64,000 nucleotides of DNA. It comes from Pomphorhynchus laevis. Lineage: Eukaryota; Acanthocephala; Palaeacanthocephala; Echinorhynchida; Pomphorhynchidae. The stretch lies in the NCBI GenBank assembly GCA_012934845.2, contig WNNJ02001194.1:94425-158424 (forward strand), given 5' to 3'. Position 1 is the stretch's first letter; each line of letters opens with the position of its first letter. Below, piece after piece: positions 20,545 to 32,719 of this stretch. Made by a program: the position numbers and the translations under genes. Under the pieces are notes generated by a model. The model was not told the origin of the DNA. It ran no database searches and was given only the letters and a program-made list of their open reading frames with translations.

Positions 20545-23417
20545 TCGATCTCGCTCCTAAGCATACTTTTCGTCTTAGTCTATTCAATACTCGCTCCATT
20601 CTTCATAAAGCTGATATGCTTCTCGATATCTTCGATCAATTATCTATCGATATTCTCTGCATTACCGAATCCTGGCACACTGACTCCAACGATCTTGCTA
20701 TTCGTCGTCTATGTCGCTCTGGTTGTTCTCTAGTTGAATCAGCTCGTCAAATTACATCTCATACATCTACTGCGTCTAACCATGGCGGTATTGTTGCCAT
20801 TGCTCGTCACCCAATGTCTTTACGTAAAATCAACGTTAACATCCGTTACACCTCGTTCGAATTACTCATATGCAGATTATCAACGCCTTTCCCTCTGGAA
20901 CTTGTGATTGTATACCGTCCAGGTTCAGTTGCCCCATCACGTATCTTCTTTAACGACCTTGCAGATCTAATGTCTCACTGTTCATTGTCTTATACTCCTT
21001 CTTTTGTTCTCGGTGACTTTAACATTCGTCTTGATCGCCCGTCTGACTCTGACTCTATCACTTTAACTAATCTTTTTTCTGATTTTAACTATAAATTACT
21101 TTCAACAAGCCCAACTCATATTCTCGGCGGTGCTCTCGACATCATTGCTGTTCCTAACTGCTTCAATGACTATACCTCCTTGTCAATTACTGATCCTGGT
21201 TTGTCCGATCATTTCCTTGTCACTCTTACTCTTACTCGTCCCCATCCTCCTTCTCCGCCTTTACCATTATCTACACCAAGTCGACCCTGGAAGCTTCTCG
21301 ATATCCCTATTCTCTGCACATCCTTACTCAATTCTTCACTCTTTTCACTTCCTCTTAACTATCTCTCTCCCGATGATCTCTGCATTCTGTTTGATTCTGA
21401 ACTTACGTCGATCCTCAATAACCTTCTACCTAGTCGACTTCGACGTTCCCAGCGCTTGCGCCATGCTCCCTGGTTCGATTCTGACTGTAGTCTTTCTAAG
21501 CGTCGACTCCGTCACTCTTTTCGTATGTATAAACGCTTTCTTAAACGTTCACCCAACTCACTCCCTCCAAATCTTCGTGATTCCTACTTTTCTCAACGCC
21601 GTTCACATCTCATTCTTATACGTACTAAACGTACTCTCTTTTGGCGAAATCAACTCGAGTCATCTTCCAACTCGAAATCTCATTGGAAAATCTTAAACTC
21701 AATTCTTTCACGATCATCTACCCCTTGTAATATAAATCCTGATGAATTTTCTTCTTATCTACAAACTAAGCTATCTAATTTACTTTCCCTACTACCCATA
21801 GCCCCCTTGTACCCACTCTTATCTTTAAATACTTCCCTCCCAGAACTATTCCACCTTCTTCCCGTTTCGTCTGATGAAGTTTCTTCGGTTCTGCTGTCAT
21901 TACCTAATAAAACCTCTCCTTCTGACCCAATTCCCACTCACTTACTTAAAAATATCTGCACTTTTATCTTACCCTTCCTAACCACATTGTTCAACTCGTC
22001 CATCCGTAGCTGTACATTTCCTTCCATCTGGAAATGCGCCACTGTTCGTCCTATCATCAAAAAGCAATCTCTCGACTCTTCACTACCATCTTCGTACCGT
22101 CCAATCTCACTTCTCCCAACCCTCTCTAAACTCCTTGAGCGTCTCGTTCTTAAGCAAGTTAATACATATCTCTATTCCTCTAACTTATTTCCTCCCTTCC
22201 AAGCCGCTTTTCGCTCTAATTACTCTACCGAAATTGCATGTCTTAAAGTTTATAACGACTTACTCATATCGCGCGATCATAAATTATGTAGTGTCATAGT
22301 TTCTCTTGATCTATCGTCTGCTTTTGACATCGTCGATCACTCGATTCTTCTCCATCGCCTTCGTCATGATTATGGCTTCTCTTTACCCACTGTATCATGG
22401 TTTTCTTCATATCTATCAAACCGTACATTTCGCGTATACTCTAACTCTTCTCTCTCCCATCCTTCGTCCATTCCGTCCGGTGTTCCGCAAGGCTCCGTAT
22501 TAGGCCCTATACTTTTCTCTCTTCTTCTTGGTGATTTGTCTTCGATTTCTCATAAATTTAACTTCCATGTTATGCAATATGCTGATGACATTCTCATCTA
22601 TGCTCATGCACCTGTTTATCGTATTCGCGATCTTAGTGTTTCTGCTTCCGACTGCCTTGTCTCAATTTCCAATCATCTTTCTTCCCTTCGCCTTTCTCTG
22701 AATCCTGATAAATCCAAAATTATGTGGATCCTACCTCGACGCCTCGGCTTCGAACCTCCCTCCGTATCATTAAATTCTAAAATTCTTCCTATCGTTGATA
22801 ATCTCGTTTTCCTAGGCTTCCATTTTGACAACCGACTTTCACTTAAACCTTTCGTTAGAGATAAAGTACGCTCATCTACCTTGATACTCCGCAACCTCCG
22901 TCAAGTTCGTAGATTGATCGATTTCCCTTCTTGTATGACTCTCATATCATCTCTCCTTTTTTCTAGACTCGATTATTGTCTTAGTCTATTTTCCAACTCA
23001 CCTAAATCCACTCTTCTTCCCCTACAACGCATCGTCAACGCAGCTGTCCGAATTCTCCTCCGTCTTCGTCGTTTTGATCACACATCCTACCATCTTGCTT
23101 CTCTCGATTTGCCTACAATTTATTGTCGTGTTCAAATTCGTCTTCTTATCGTTGCTTTCCGCCTTGTAACTTTTCATACCCCTTCATTTCTCAACCTTCC
23201 TTTTCTTGATAATTCTCGTCCTGTTTACTGCTCCTTGCGTTCCTGTAATTCCCTTCTTTTACATGTCCCAAACTACTCTACCTCCTTTGGACTCCGCTCC
23301 TTCCTGGTGGCTGCTTCTCTATCGTGGAATCATCTGCCCATTCATATACGCCAATCAACTTCCCTGCAGTGCTTCAAACGACAAATCCGATCCCATCTGA
23401 ACAATTTAACTGCTTGA
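20508..23417 (+). CDS. LINE-A ORF2: endonuclease-reverse transcriptase, 969 aa
   Basis: An unbroken frame from ATG 20508 to TGA 23415-23417. Endonuclease, residues about 22-242: LFNTRS (N27), TESW (E54), VYRPGS (Y136), LGDFN (D170, N172), SDH (D234, H235). Reverse transcriptase, about 455-760: SYRPISLLPTLSKLLERLVL, SLDLSSAFDIVDHS, SGVPQGSVLGPILFSLLLGD, QYADDILIY (catalytic D693-D694), NPDKSKIMWI, FLGFHFDNRLS. The C-terminus ends with the LINE pattern SLSWNHLPIHI. The protein nicks target DNA and copies the element's RNA into the nick. Both active sites look complete. Confidence 0.93.
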   Translation: MASHLSPLSSSLVDLAPKHTFRLSLFNTRSILHKADMLLDIFDQLSIDILCITESWHTDSNDLAIRRLCRSGCSLVESARQITSHTSTASNHGGIVAIARHPMSLRKINVNIRYTSFELLICRLSTPFPLELVIVYRPGSVAPSRIFFNDLADLMSHCSLSYTPSFVLGDFNIRLDRPSDSDSITLTNLFSDFNYKLLSTSPTHILGGALDIIAVPNCFNDYTSLSITDPGLSDHFLVTLTLTRPHPPSPPLPLSTPSRPWKLLDIPILCTSLLNSSLFSLPLNYLSPDDLCILFDSELTSILNNLLPSRLRRSQRLRHAPWFDSDCSLSKRRLRHSFRMYKRFLKRSPNSLPPNLRDSYFSQRRSHLILIRTKRTLFWRNQLESSSNSKSHWKILNSILSRSSTPCNINPDEFSSYLQTKLSNLLSLLPIAPLYPLLSLNTSLPELFHLLPVSSDEVSSVLLSLPNKTSPSDPIPTHLLKNICTFILPFLTTLFNSSIRSCTFPSIWKCATVRPIIKKQSLDSSLPSSYRPISLLPTLSKLLERLVLKQVNTYLYSSNLFPPFQAAFRSNYSTEIACLKVYNDLLISRDHKLCSVIVSLDLSSAFDIVDHSILLHRLRHDYGFSLPTVSWFSSYLSNRTFRVYSNSSLSHPSSIPSGVPQGSVLGPILFSLLLGDLSSISHKFNFHVMQYADDILIYAHAPVYRIRDLSVSASDCLVSISNHLSSLRLSLNPDKSKIMWILPRRLGFEPPSVSLNSKILPIVDNLVFLGFHFDNRLSLKPFVRDKVRSSTLILRNLRQVRRLIDFPSCMTLISSLLFSRLDYCLSLFSNSPKSTLLPLQRIVNAAVRILLRLRRFDHTSYHLASLDLPTIYCRVQIRLLIVAFRLVTFHTPSFLNLPFLDNSRPVYCSLRSCNSLLLHVPNYSTSFGLRSFLVAASLSWNHLPIHIRQSTSLQCFKRQIRSHLNNLTA

Positions 23418-23446
23418 CTTTCTCATTTTTGTTTGTGGACTTGTAA

Positions 23447-23463
23447 GCGTACAGCTTGTACGC
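23447..23463 (+). other. LINE-A 3' stem-loop
   Basis: GCGTACA pairs with TGTACGC around GCT, followed by ATTTGCCAC. The same hairpin, with paired base changes, stands near the 3' end of all LINE-A and A' copies (for example about 24288 and 18171, and on the minus strand about 56648). It is the likely recognition site of the reverse transcriptase. Confidence 0.7.
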
Positions 23464-23519
23464 ATTTGCCACATTAAATAAATTTGTATTATTATTATTA
23501 TTATTATGATGTACATTTA

Positions 23520-23945
23520 TATAATGGTCTTATAAAACCGATATTAGAATGTGTCGCCAACAGTATTTCCGTGTACGCGTATAGAACTTGACCAGTTAGA
23601 GCTCATACTGCGACGGCTTACGAAATTATGTCCGCAGGTACGATATATTCCCTATGAGACACGATTAAAAATTTCTGAATGTGCCGACAATGCGTGCAAG
23701 GTTCCTTCTTTTCGACCTTCTAGCTATGTATCGACTAATTAATGAAGATGAAAATTTTTCAACAAATAGAGTTGAACTCAATGAACGGGATGGACGTAGA
23801 GGGCACTCGAAAGTATTGGTAGTTTATGAACATGGAAAATACCCTCGTCATTTCCGACTGTCCCATCGAGCGGTGAATGCTAGGAATCGTCTTTCAGCTG
23901 ATGTCATTGCGGTGCATATAATCAACAAATTTTAATCTAATGTAA
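23520..23945 (+). pseudogene. LINE reverse transcriptase C-terminal fragment
   Basis: Two overlapping frames give IELDQLELILRRLTKLCPQV, then LLAMYRLINE and RHFRLSHRAVNARNRLSADV: the post-catalytic part of a LINE ORF2, related to the fragment at 54643-55122. Inactive. Confidence 0.65.
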
Positions 23946-24137
23946 AGAGCTGGATTCGCAATGAGAAAGAGTGGTTGCTGCAGTACACATGGTCTTGATA
24001 TATCTATAATGCATGATTTTTCTCTTGTATTAATTTGTATTTTGTGAGCGGCCAAAACAGATTTATGGCTATGACCGATAATAAGTAATTTAAAATCTTC
24101 GGGTTTTACGGTGAAATGCATTCATTTCCGTTCTTAT

Positions 24138-24326
24138 TATCGATTATCATCGTTGCCTCACTCGTCTGGAATCAACTCCCTCTCCACGTCCGCCGCGCTC
24201 CCTCCGTTATCACATTCAAACACCTCCTCCGTTCACACCTTCTCGACACATGATTTACATTTATGTTTTGTTATGGTCATGTAAGCGTGCGCTGGCACGC
24301 ATTTGCCACGTTAAATAAATCTTTTT
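24138..24326 (+). pseudogene. LINE-A' 3' end fragment
   Basis: Last coding bases (SLVWNQLPLHVRRAPSVITF) and the 3' untranslated region with GTAAGCGTGCGCTGGCACGC, ending at AAATAAATC and a short T-run. Confidence 0.8.
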
Positions 24327-24534
24327 TATCGAAACGTTTCGCCGGAGGACATCAAACTTCTGTTTTACACATTTTCAATTCAGCTAAAGGCTTTGTAGGT
24401 CACTATAAATGTGTGATCATTTTGATTTTTATTCAATAGTGCGTTATATGAAAGTGCGTTCGCCGCATAAATCTTACATGTATATATGCTTTGAAAATGA
24501 TCTGAGTTTGTAAACAAATTATGTTATGAGCATT
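24327..24534. other. Short non-coding stretch with a hammerhead-like hairpin
   Basis: On the minus strand, near 24327-24357, TTTGATG, TCC-TCC-GGC and GAAACG follow each other, resembling the CUGAUG...GAAAC core seen at ends of Penelope-like elements. Nothing else recognisable. Confidence 0.4.
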
Positions 24535-24690
24535 TCGGCCTGCTGTTATTCACTAAGACTTGGTTGATCGAAATATTATAGGCTTTCAAATTCGCATACA
24601 AGGTTATACAATAATTCGTTGAGATCAACCAAAAGGTGACAGTGTTGCTGCTGATTACGTAACAATCTAATTATATCTCATTGAATCTTG
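24535..24690 (+). pseudogene. LINE endonuclease fragment
   Basis: LLFTKTWL followed by an RGYNSL-like region (TACAATAATTCGTTGAGA) matches the fragment at 12541 but is more decayed. Confidence 0.5.
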
Positions 24691-24713
24691 TCATGACTAT
24701 AATAAAAATGATA

Positions 24714-24815
24714 AATAATTATTATAGCTGGATCAAAGGAAATAAGAAATTATTTTTGATATTTCGCTAACTACTGTTAGCATCTTCAGATGCTAACAGT
24801 AAATGATTCATCTAC
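24714..24815. mobile_element. Half copy of the TTATTGGAGC-type MITE
   Basis: AGCTGGATCAAAGGAAATAA and the inner GCTAACTACTGTTAGCATCTTC block match one arm of the element at 6-309; the second arm is missing. Confidence 0.75.
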
Positions 24816-24835
24816 TGTTAGATGAAGCATCATAT

Positions 24836-25245
24836 GCTTCATCCTACCCCTACAACGCAGCATCAACTCCGCCGTTCGAGTGCTCCTACGTCTCCGTCGC
24901 TTCGTAAATTTTCGTCTCATCGCTGTCGGCTCCCCATCCTTCATCAACCTCCCTTTCTTAGACGACACTTGTCCCACCTCTCTCTATCACTGAGTTCCCG
25001 TAATTCCCTCTTACTCTACGTTCCCAACCACTCTAATAACTATGGTCTCCGATCCTTCGTCGTCGCCGTCCCACTCGCCTGAAATCAACTCTCACTCGAC
25101 GTCCGCCGCGCTCCCTTCTTTATTGCATTCAAATTCCCCTCCGTACCCACCTCTCGAAACATGATTTAGATTTTTTGATGTTGTTGTGGTCATGTAAGCA
25201 CGCGCCGGTACGCATTTGCCACGTAAAAATAAATCCTTAATTATA
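24836..25245 (+). pseudogene. LINE-A' 3' end fragment
   Basis: Codes the C-terminal part (PLQRSINSAVRVLLRLRRF-like start, NYSNNYGLRSFVVAVPLA) and the 3' untranslated region with stem-loop and AAATAAATCC end. Confidence 0.8.
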
Positions 25246-25383
25246 TAATATAATAAATTCTAATTAATTATTAATTTTTATTACAAATATTATAAAGGTA
25301 CAATTATTTCAGGGGTAGCTCTCAGTTAAAACATTTGTTTCTTGCATTAATCCATTTTTATGAATTGCGTATATCAGGATAGT

Positions 25384-25533
25384 CTATGCACTCCCGCAAG
25401 CAGGGAGCGTTGCCCGCTGGACTGCGGCGCTAATTATCTGCTTAGAAAAGAAAAGGCACGTGCATCCCCGGTTTGTCTAATCAAACGCCGATCGAGTTCC
25501 TGTAAAAATTTAAGAAAATCGGGGCCCACCGCT
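25384..25533 (-). pseudogene. Fragment of a retroelement with a nuclease-like C-terminus
   Basis: Minus-strand frames read GPDFLKFLQELDRRLIRQTG and ISAAVQRATLPACGSA. This resembles a conserved block (FLxQRLSxAxQRGNAAxxxG) of a widespread animal retroelement family, further pieces of which are at 32400-32640 and 56006-59050. Broken. Confidence 0.45.
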
Positions 25534-25599
25534 CATAGTGTCTCGATAGCTATCGGGATAAACATGTGTTGGCGAGGTTTCAAATTTATATATTTTCGG

Positions 25600-26570
25600 T
25601 ATTTTCGGGTTTCTGCATGGTAGGTCTGCATACACTAAACTTCTCCTAATGATACCCTTGACCTTCAGTGACGGGCATGTCGGCTTATGGAATACCGGTA
25701 ATCTAGAACGTGAGTAGCTGCGCTATCCAAACGACCCCACACCTACACTGAAATGGCCGTCAAAAGTCGACATTGAGTCTCAGAGCAACCGCAGCTGCAA
25801 TAGAAAAGTCGACTAGCCTCGTTCCTAATGCGGATATGGGCAATGCTCGAATAAAATCGGCGAAGTGCTTTGTGGCAATGACCAACAATCAATCTTTCGA
25901 CTTGGCGGATGATACCCCATCCAACAACGACCGGAAACATGCTGAATGTACTGGCATGGACCACTGTTTCTGAGATGTTAATTCCAGTGGAAGATCAGGC
26001 CCATACAAGGACAGTTTCTGAGATCTTAATTTCAGTGAAAGATCAAGCCCTTACAAGGACTACCATTCCGATACAGTTAAACTTATCTAAATTGTCTAAT
26101 GTGATATAAAGCTCTTTGATCAGAGAGCCAGACGATATTATGACATGTAGCTATTTTAAAATACTATACTAATTTATCTGCATATAGTGTGTACAACTAT
26201 CAAGGCTAAAACGAATGTACCGATCACATGCTTTCGTTCTTGGCATAAATAGGTATTAGCTTATGCTGATTAGCGTATGTGTTGCATTATCAACAAACGT
26301 CTTTAGTTAGAAACGTTTGACACAGGTTCTTTAAGAGAATATTGGCCAATTATCTAGTAATCAAATTATAACGTTTAAAATTGGTGCATGACCGTCTATT
26401 TGGTAACAAATAGACGGTCATTATAATTCTTCTCTATTTACTTGAATGCAATAAAATCATTTATATACGTTTGGTTTCCTAATATTTTATTAAAGTAACT
26501 TGCCTTATAATACGTGTAATATCTTTTCAAGAAAAATATGAAAAGTTTAGATAGTTAAACAGCCGGAAAA
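25600..26570. other. Region upstream of maelstrom: in-frame 48-bp duplication and a hairpin
   Basis: Two 48-bp units (25966-26013 and 26014-26061) code TVSEMLIPVEDQAHTR and TVSEILISVKDQALTR in an otherwise unrecognised frame. A perfect 14-bp hairpin, TGACCGTCTATTTG with its complement around GTAA, lies at 26389-26420, about 175 bp before the maelstrom start. No known protein matched. Confidence 0.5.
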
Positions 26571-26594
26571 GATTTGGGTGAATTCTTCAAAAAT

Positions 26595-29717
<3,123 letters not shown>

Positions 29718-29840
29718 GTTCAATTACTGCTTATGTGTTTTCTAATAAAATTCTCGAAATTACTGAGTGAACACTATAATATATATGTACGTTTAACTTT
29801 ATTTCACATATTTTTTTATTGTTGTTTTTCTTTTTCTTCA

Positions 29841-30038
29841 GCGTTTGTTCCGCTTCGCTACGGAGTCCGCATTTTCTGTCTCAATTTGGCTTTGTTTCTT
29901 CATTTGATTTTGGTACGTGGCCGACCATTGTAGTCGCCTTTCGCGAAGTTCATTGAGACAGCATTTCATAATGTTGATGCGACGGTTTTGCTTTACGACT
30001 GGCTTGTCACGAAGTCTATCGCCACCCCTCCTTTTTTC
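29841..30038 (-). other. GC-richer island with a 66-codon open frame, unrecognised
   Basis: This island stands out against AT-rich flanks. The minus strand holds an unbroken 66-codon frame rich in charged residues (INIMKCCLNELRERRLQWSA). I do not recognise a family, and no start or splice site is compelling. It could be a gene-derived or element-derived fragment. Confidence 0.35.
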
Positions 30039-30764
30039 TCAGCAGGGCTTGGAATCGGCCATGGCGGAGTTATATTTTTTATTCTTATTAATAATTACAA
30101 ATTAATCGCAAATTTTTAAATTTTTAAATTGTTAGAATTTTTAAATCTACAAATTATTTTAGAATTTTCTAAATCAATACAGTAAAAAATTATAATTAGA
30201 ATTCAAATTTAAAATATGGTTTATATAAAAACTATAATTTACTGAATAATGTAGGTTTAAGTATATATTTTGAATTATTTTAATACTTATCTGTAATTGA
30301 TATTAATTTAGGATGCATAAATGATTTTAAATTAATTTTGCAGCTTCTAAATATACATGCTTTAATTGTTTAAAATATACTAATATTTATCAAAATTAAT
30401 AACAAATAGCAATTAAACTCCGGAAGAATTCTTAGGTGATTTAATAATGTATGAAAGACAAATAACTTGTAATTTAATATTTTAAAATTTTAATATTTTA
30501 ATTTATATTAAGATTTATTATCTTCTTTAGAATCAAATCAACTAACTGTCTACGTATTTAATATAATTATAAACTAAACAAAACATAATGCTAAATCACA
30601 ATTTAATAATAAAATAAAACTTTTTTTAGAAATTTTTAAAAAAGTTTGATTGACGATGTTATTACCATGTGCTTAAAAATGTCTGTATTGGCAGTGCATC
30701 AATGAAAAATTTGAAAAATAAAAATTTAAATTTAAATGGCTGTATTACAATTTAATGTTTTTTT
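30039..30764. other. AT-rich stretch with a dispersed repeat
   Basis: No gene seen. Near 30531-30602 lies a copy of the dispersed repeat (AACTGTCTACGTATTTAATA, later AATGCTAAATCA) shared with 4.5, 61.1 and 63.9 kb. Confidence 0.5.
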
Positions 30765-31186
30765 TTGTAAAACATGTAAGCCAGACGCGAAAGAATGACG
30801 AATGCCGTTTCGTAATCACAATGACTCATCAGTGCCAGATTCCTCCCACTACTGGATGCAGAGGAGGACTGGCATAAAAGTTAGCCGATATTAAAGAGAC
30901 CTGCGCTAGCATTTGCCAGTGCTTTTGCTAATGATCCTTTTCGGTGAAGCTGTAGTACTGATTTAGTACTCTATGATGTTACTAGAAAATTTTCTAGTGC
31001 ATAATTCACATTGATTTATTCATTGATTGCCGTCTGCCAGTCCTCCTCTGCATCTAGTAGTGGGAGGGATCCAACTACTGGATGAGTCATTCTACTGGCA
31101 CTGATCCTACTACTGGCACTGATGAGTCATTGTGATGACGAAACGGCATTCGTCATTCTTTCGAGTCTGGCTTACATGTTTTACAA
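30765..31186. mobile_element. 422-bp foldback element with hammerhead-like cores in its arms
   Basis: The ends TTGTAAAACATGTAAGCC are exact complements, and arms of roughly 110-140 bp (30765-30885; 31029-31186) match with a few gaps. The right arm carries a small direct duplication (ACTACTGGCACTGAT). The middle, 30886-31028, is unique and codes nothing. MITE-like or foldback type. Confidence 0.85.
31119..31154 (+). ncRNA. Canonical-order hammerhead-like core in foldback arm
   Basis: CTGATGA is followed by GTCA-TTGTGA-TGAC (a 4-bp helix II), GAAA, then ACG-GCATT-CGT (helix III of 3 bp) and C. This is the usual hammerhead order with a short helix III. No helix I is formed by the immediate flanks. 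The opposite strand of the left arm has the same boxes with one mismatch. Confidence 0.45.
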
Positions 31187-31807
31187 GAAATCACGCGGAA
31201 TGGTCTCACTCTCCTTAAATTTAATGTTTATTTTCAATCGTCAAATAATTGTTTACTTAAACACTAAATATCCGACAAGCCGTGTATTTGAAATCCGAGA
31301 ATACTTTTTTAAAGGCTAATTTTAGTTTCAAACTCATAGATTAAAAAACAAAATATGTGTTAATCGCCATATCTGATCATTTATAGATATTCTTTAATTT
31401 ACGGATATATTATTTCAATTAATTGCAAATATTTTAAAATATATAAAATTGATTTTTTATTGATAAATATTTTTTGAATTGAAAACAACTATTAAAATGT
31501 ATTTTCTCGTATATTGGTAAAACTTAAATGGATTCAACAAACAATTATTGAATTATTGAAAAAATTAAAACACGATATTTCGACAGCTACTGCCATCATC
31601 GTATGATATTTAAAAATAGGGTATTTTATAGACATCTGAGGATGATTTTTAAATATTATGTTTACATTTTTTATAAATACAATTATATTTTTTTACAATT
31701 ATAAATAATATATAATTATTAAAATTTTATATAATTTATATTTATAAACACAAAATTAAAAATATGTTAATGGTCAAAATTACATATTTATAATAACATT
31801 TTCATAA
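31187..31807. other. AT-rich stretch, one hammerhead-like hairpin
   Basis: No gene seen. On the minus strand near 31574-31600, GATGATGGCAG-TAG-CTGTCGAAAT resembles the hairpins at 34321 and 55756. Confidence 0.4.
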
Positions 31808-31908
31808 CATTATCGATTAAACTTGTTTTTCATAAAAAATGAATAGGATCTTTGTCTCAACATTATCGATTAAACTTGTTTTTCATATAAAAATGAATAG
31901 GATCTTTG
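31808..31908 (+). repeat. 53-bp tandem duplication
   Basis: CATTATCGATTAAACTTG starts at 31808 and again at 31861; the two units differ by a few bases and lead into the minisatellite. Confidence 0.85.
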
Positions 31909-32360
31909 ACGAGTTATAAAGACGAGTTAAAATACGAGTTATAAATACGAGTTATAAAGACGATTTATAAAGACGAGTTATAAAGACGAGTTATAAAGAC
32001 GAGTTATAAAGACGATTTATAAATACTAGTTATAAATACGAGTTATAAAGACGAGTTATAAAGACGAGTTATAAAGACGAGTTATAAAGACGAGTTATAA
32101 AGACGAGTTATAAAGACGAGTTATAAAGACGAGTTATAAAGACGAGTTATAAAGACGAGTTAAAATACGAGTTATAAATGCAAGTTATAAAGACGAGTTA
32201 TAAAGACGAGTTATAAAGACGAGTTAAAATACGAGTTATAAATACGAGTTATAAAGACAAGTTATAATGACGAGTTATAAAGACGAGTTGTAAAGGTGAA
32301 TGGTAAAGACAAGTTATAAAGACGAATTGTAATAACGACAAGTTATAAAGACAAGTTATT
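31908..32360 (+). repeat. 13-bp minisatellite GACGAGTTATAAA
   Basis: About 34 units in tandem. The middle units are identical; those at the edges vary (AATACGAGTTATA, GACAAGTTATAAA), the pattern expected when an array turns over in its centre. Confidence 0.95.
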
Positions 32361-32399
32361 CTTTAACCATAAAATGAGTGAATAATAATATAATTAAAG

Positions 32400-32640
32400 C
32401 AAAAACGAATGTCTCGATGTTCAAAGGCGGTGTGATGCTGCTTGGAGCACCCATGGGTTCCACTGACTTCGTCGAAGAGCAAGTGACGTGCGCTACTGGT
32501 CAATAACAGAATATCGTATCAAAGATGTGTACTATATTGGACGTTGATGCTCACTCTGCCTATGCGGCCTATGTTCATGCCTCTCAGTATAAGTGGGTTC
32601 ACCTTTTACGTACAACGACGTGCTCTCCTGATTGGTTTAA
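32400..32640 (+). pseudogene. Retroelement fragment (reverse transcriptase C-terminal region)
   Basis: The frames read GGVMLLGAPMGSTDFVEEQV and YAAYVHASQYKWVHLLRT, like the LGxPIGxxxFVExxV and QPHAAYAAFTHGLxxKWTYxxRT blocks of the family whose C-terminus lies at 56.0 kb. Broken. Confidence 0.55.
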
Positions 32641-32673
32641 ACCGCTAGATTTGTTATATCTAGCGGTTTTTTT
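32639..32673 (+). other. Hairpin followed by a T-run
   Basis: AACCGCTAGAT pairs with ATCTAGCGGTT around a short loop and is followed by eight T. It looks like an intrinsic terminator or a pol III stop, but no RNA gene upstream is evident. Confidence 0.5.
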
Positions 32674-32719
32674 TCTATCTATCTTGATTTGTTATATCAG
32701 TTTATTAAAATCTTGAAAC

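Larger units (their letters stand above)
19081..23508 (+). mobile_element. LINE-A, near full-length non-LTR retrotransposon
   Basis: Order: 5' iterons, ORF1 (19220-20544), ORF2 (20508-23417), 3' untranslated region with a stem-loop, and a (TTA)n tail ending at 23508. ORF2 is fully open, ORF1 has one apparent frame slip at a C6 run. The endonuclease is of the apurinic type and the reverse transcriptase motifs match the Jockey/CR1/L2 group; there is no RNase H. A (TTA)n rather than poly(A) tail is uncommon in that group. This is the youngest-looking LINE in the window and the probable source type for the other LINE-A pieces. Confidence 0.9.

Noticed and set aside
26574-26594. Maelstrom start at an upstream TTG codon
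   Set aside because: The first ATG (26595) gives the MAPK start typical of the family; the seven extra codons have no support.
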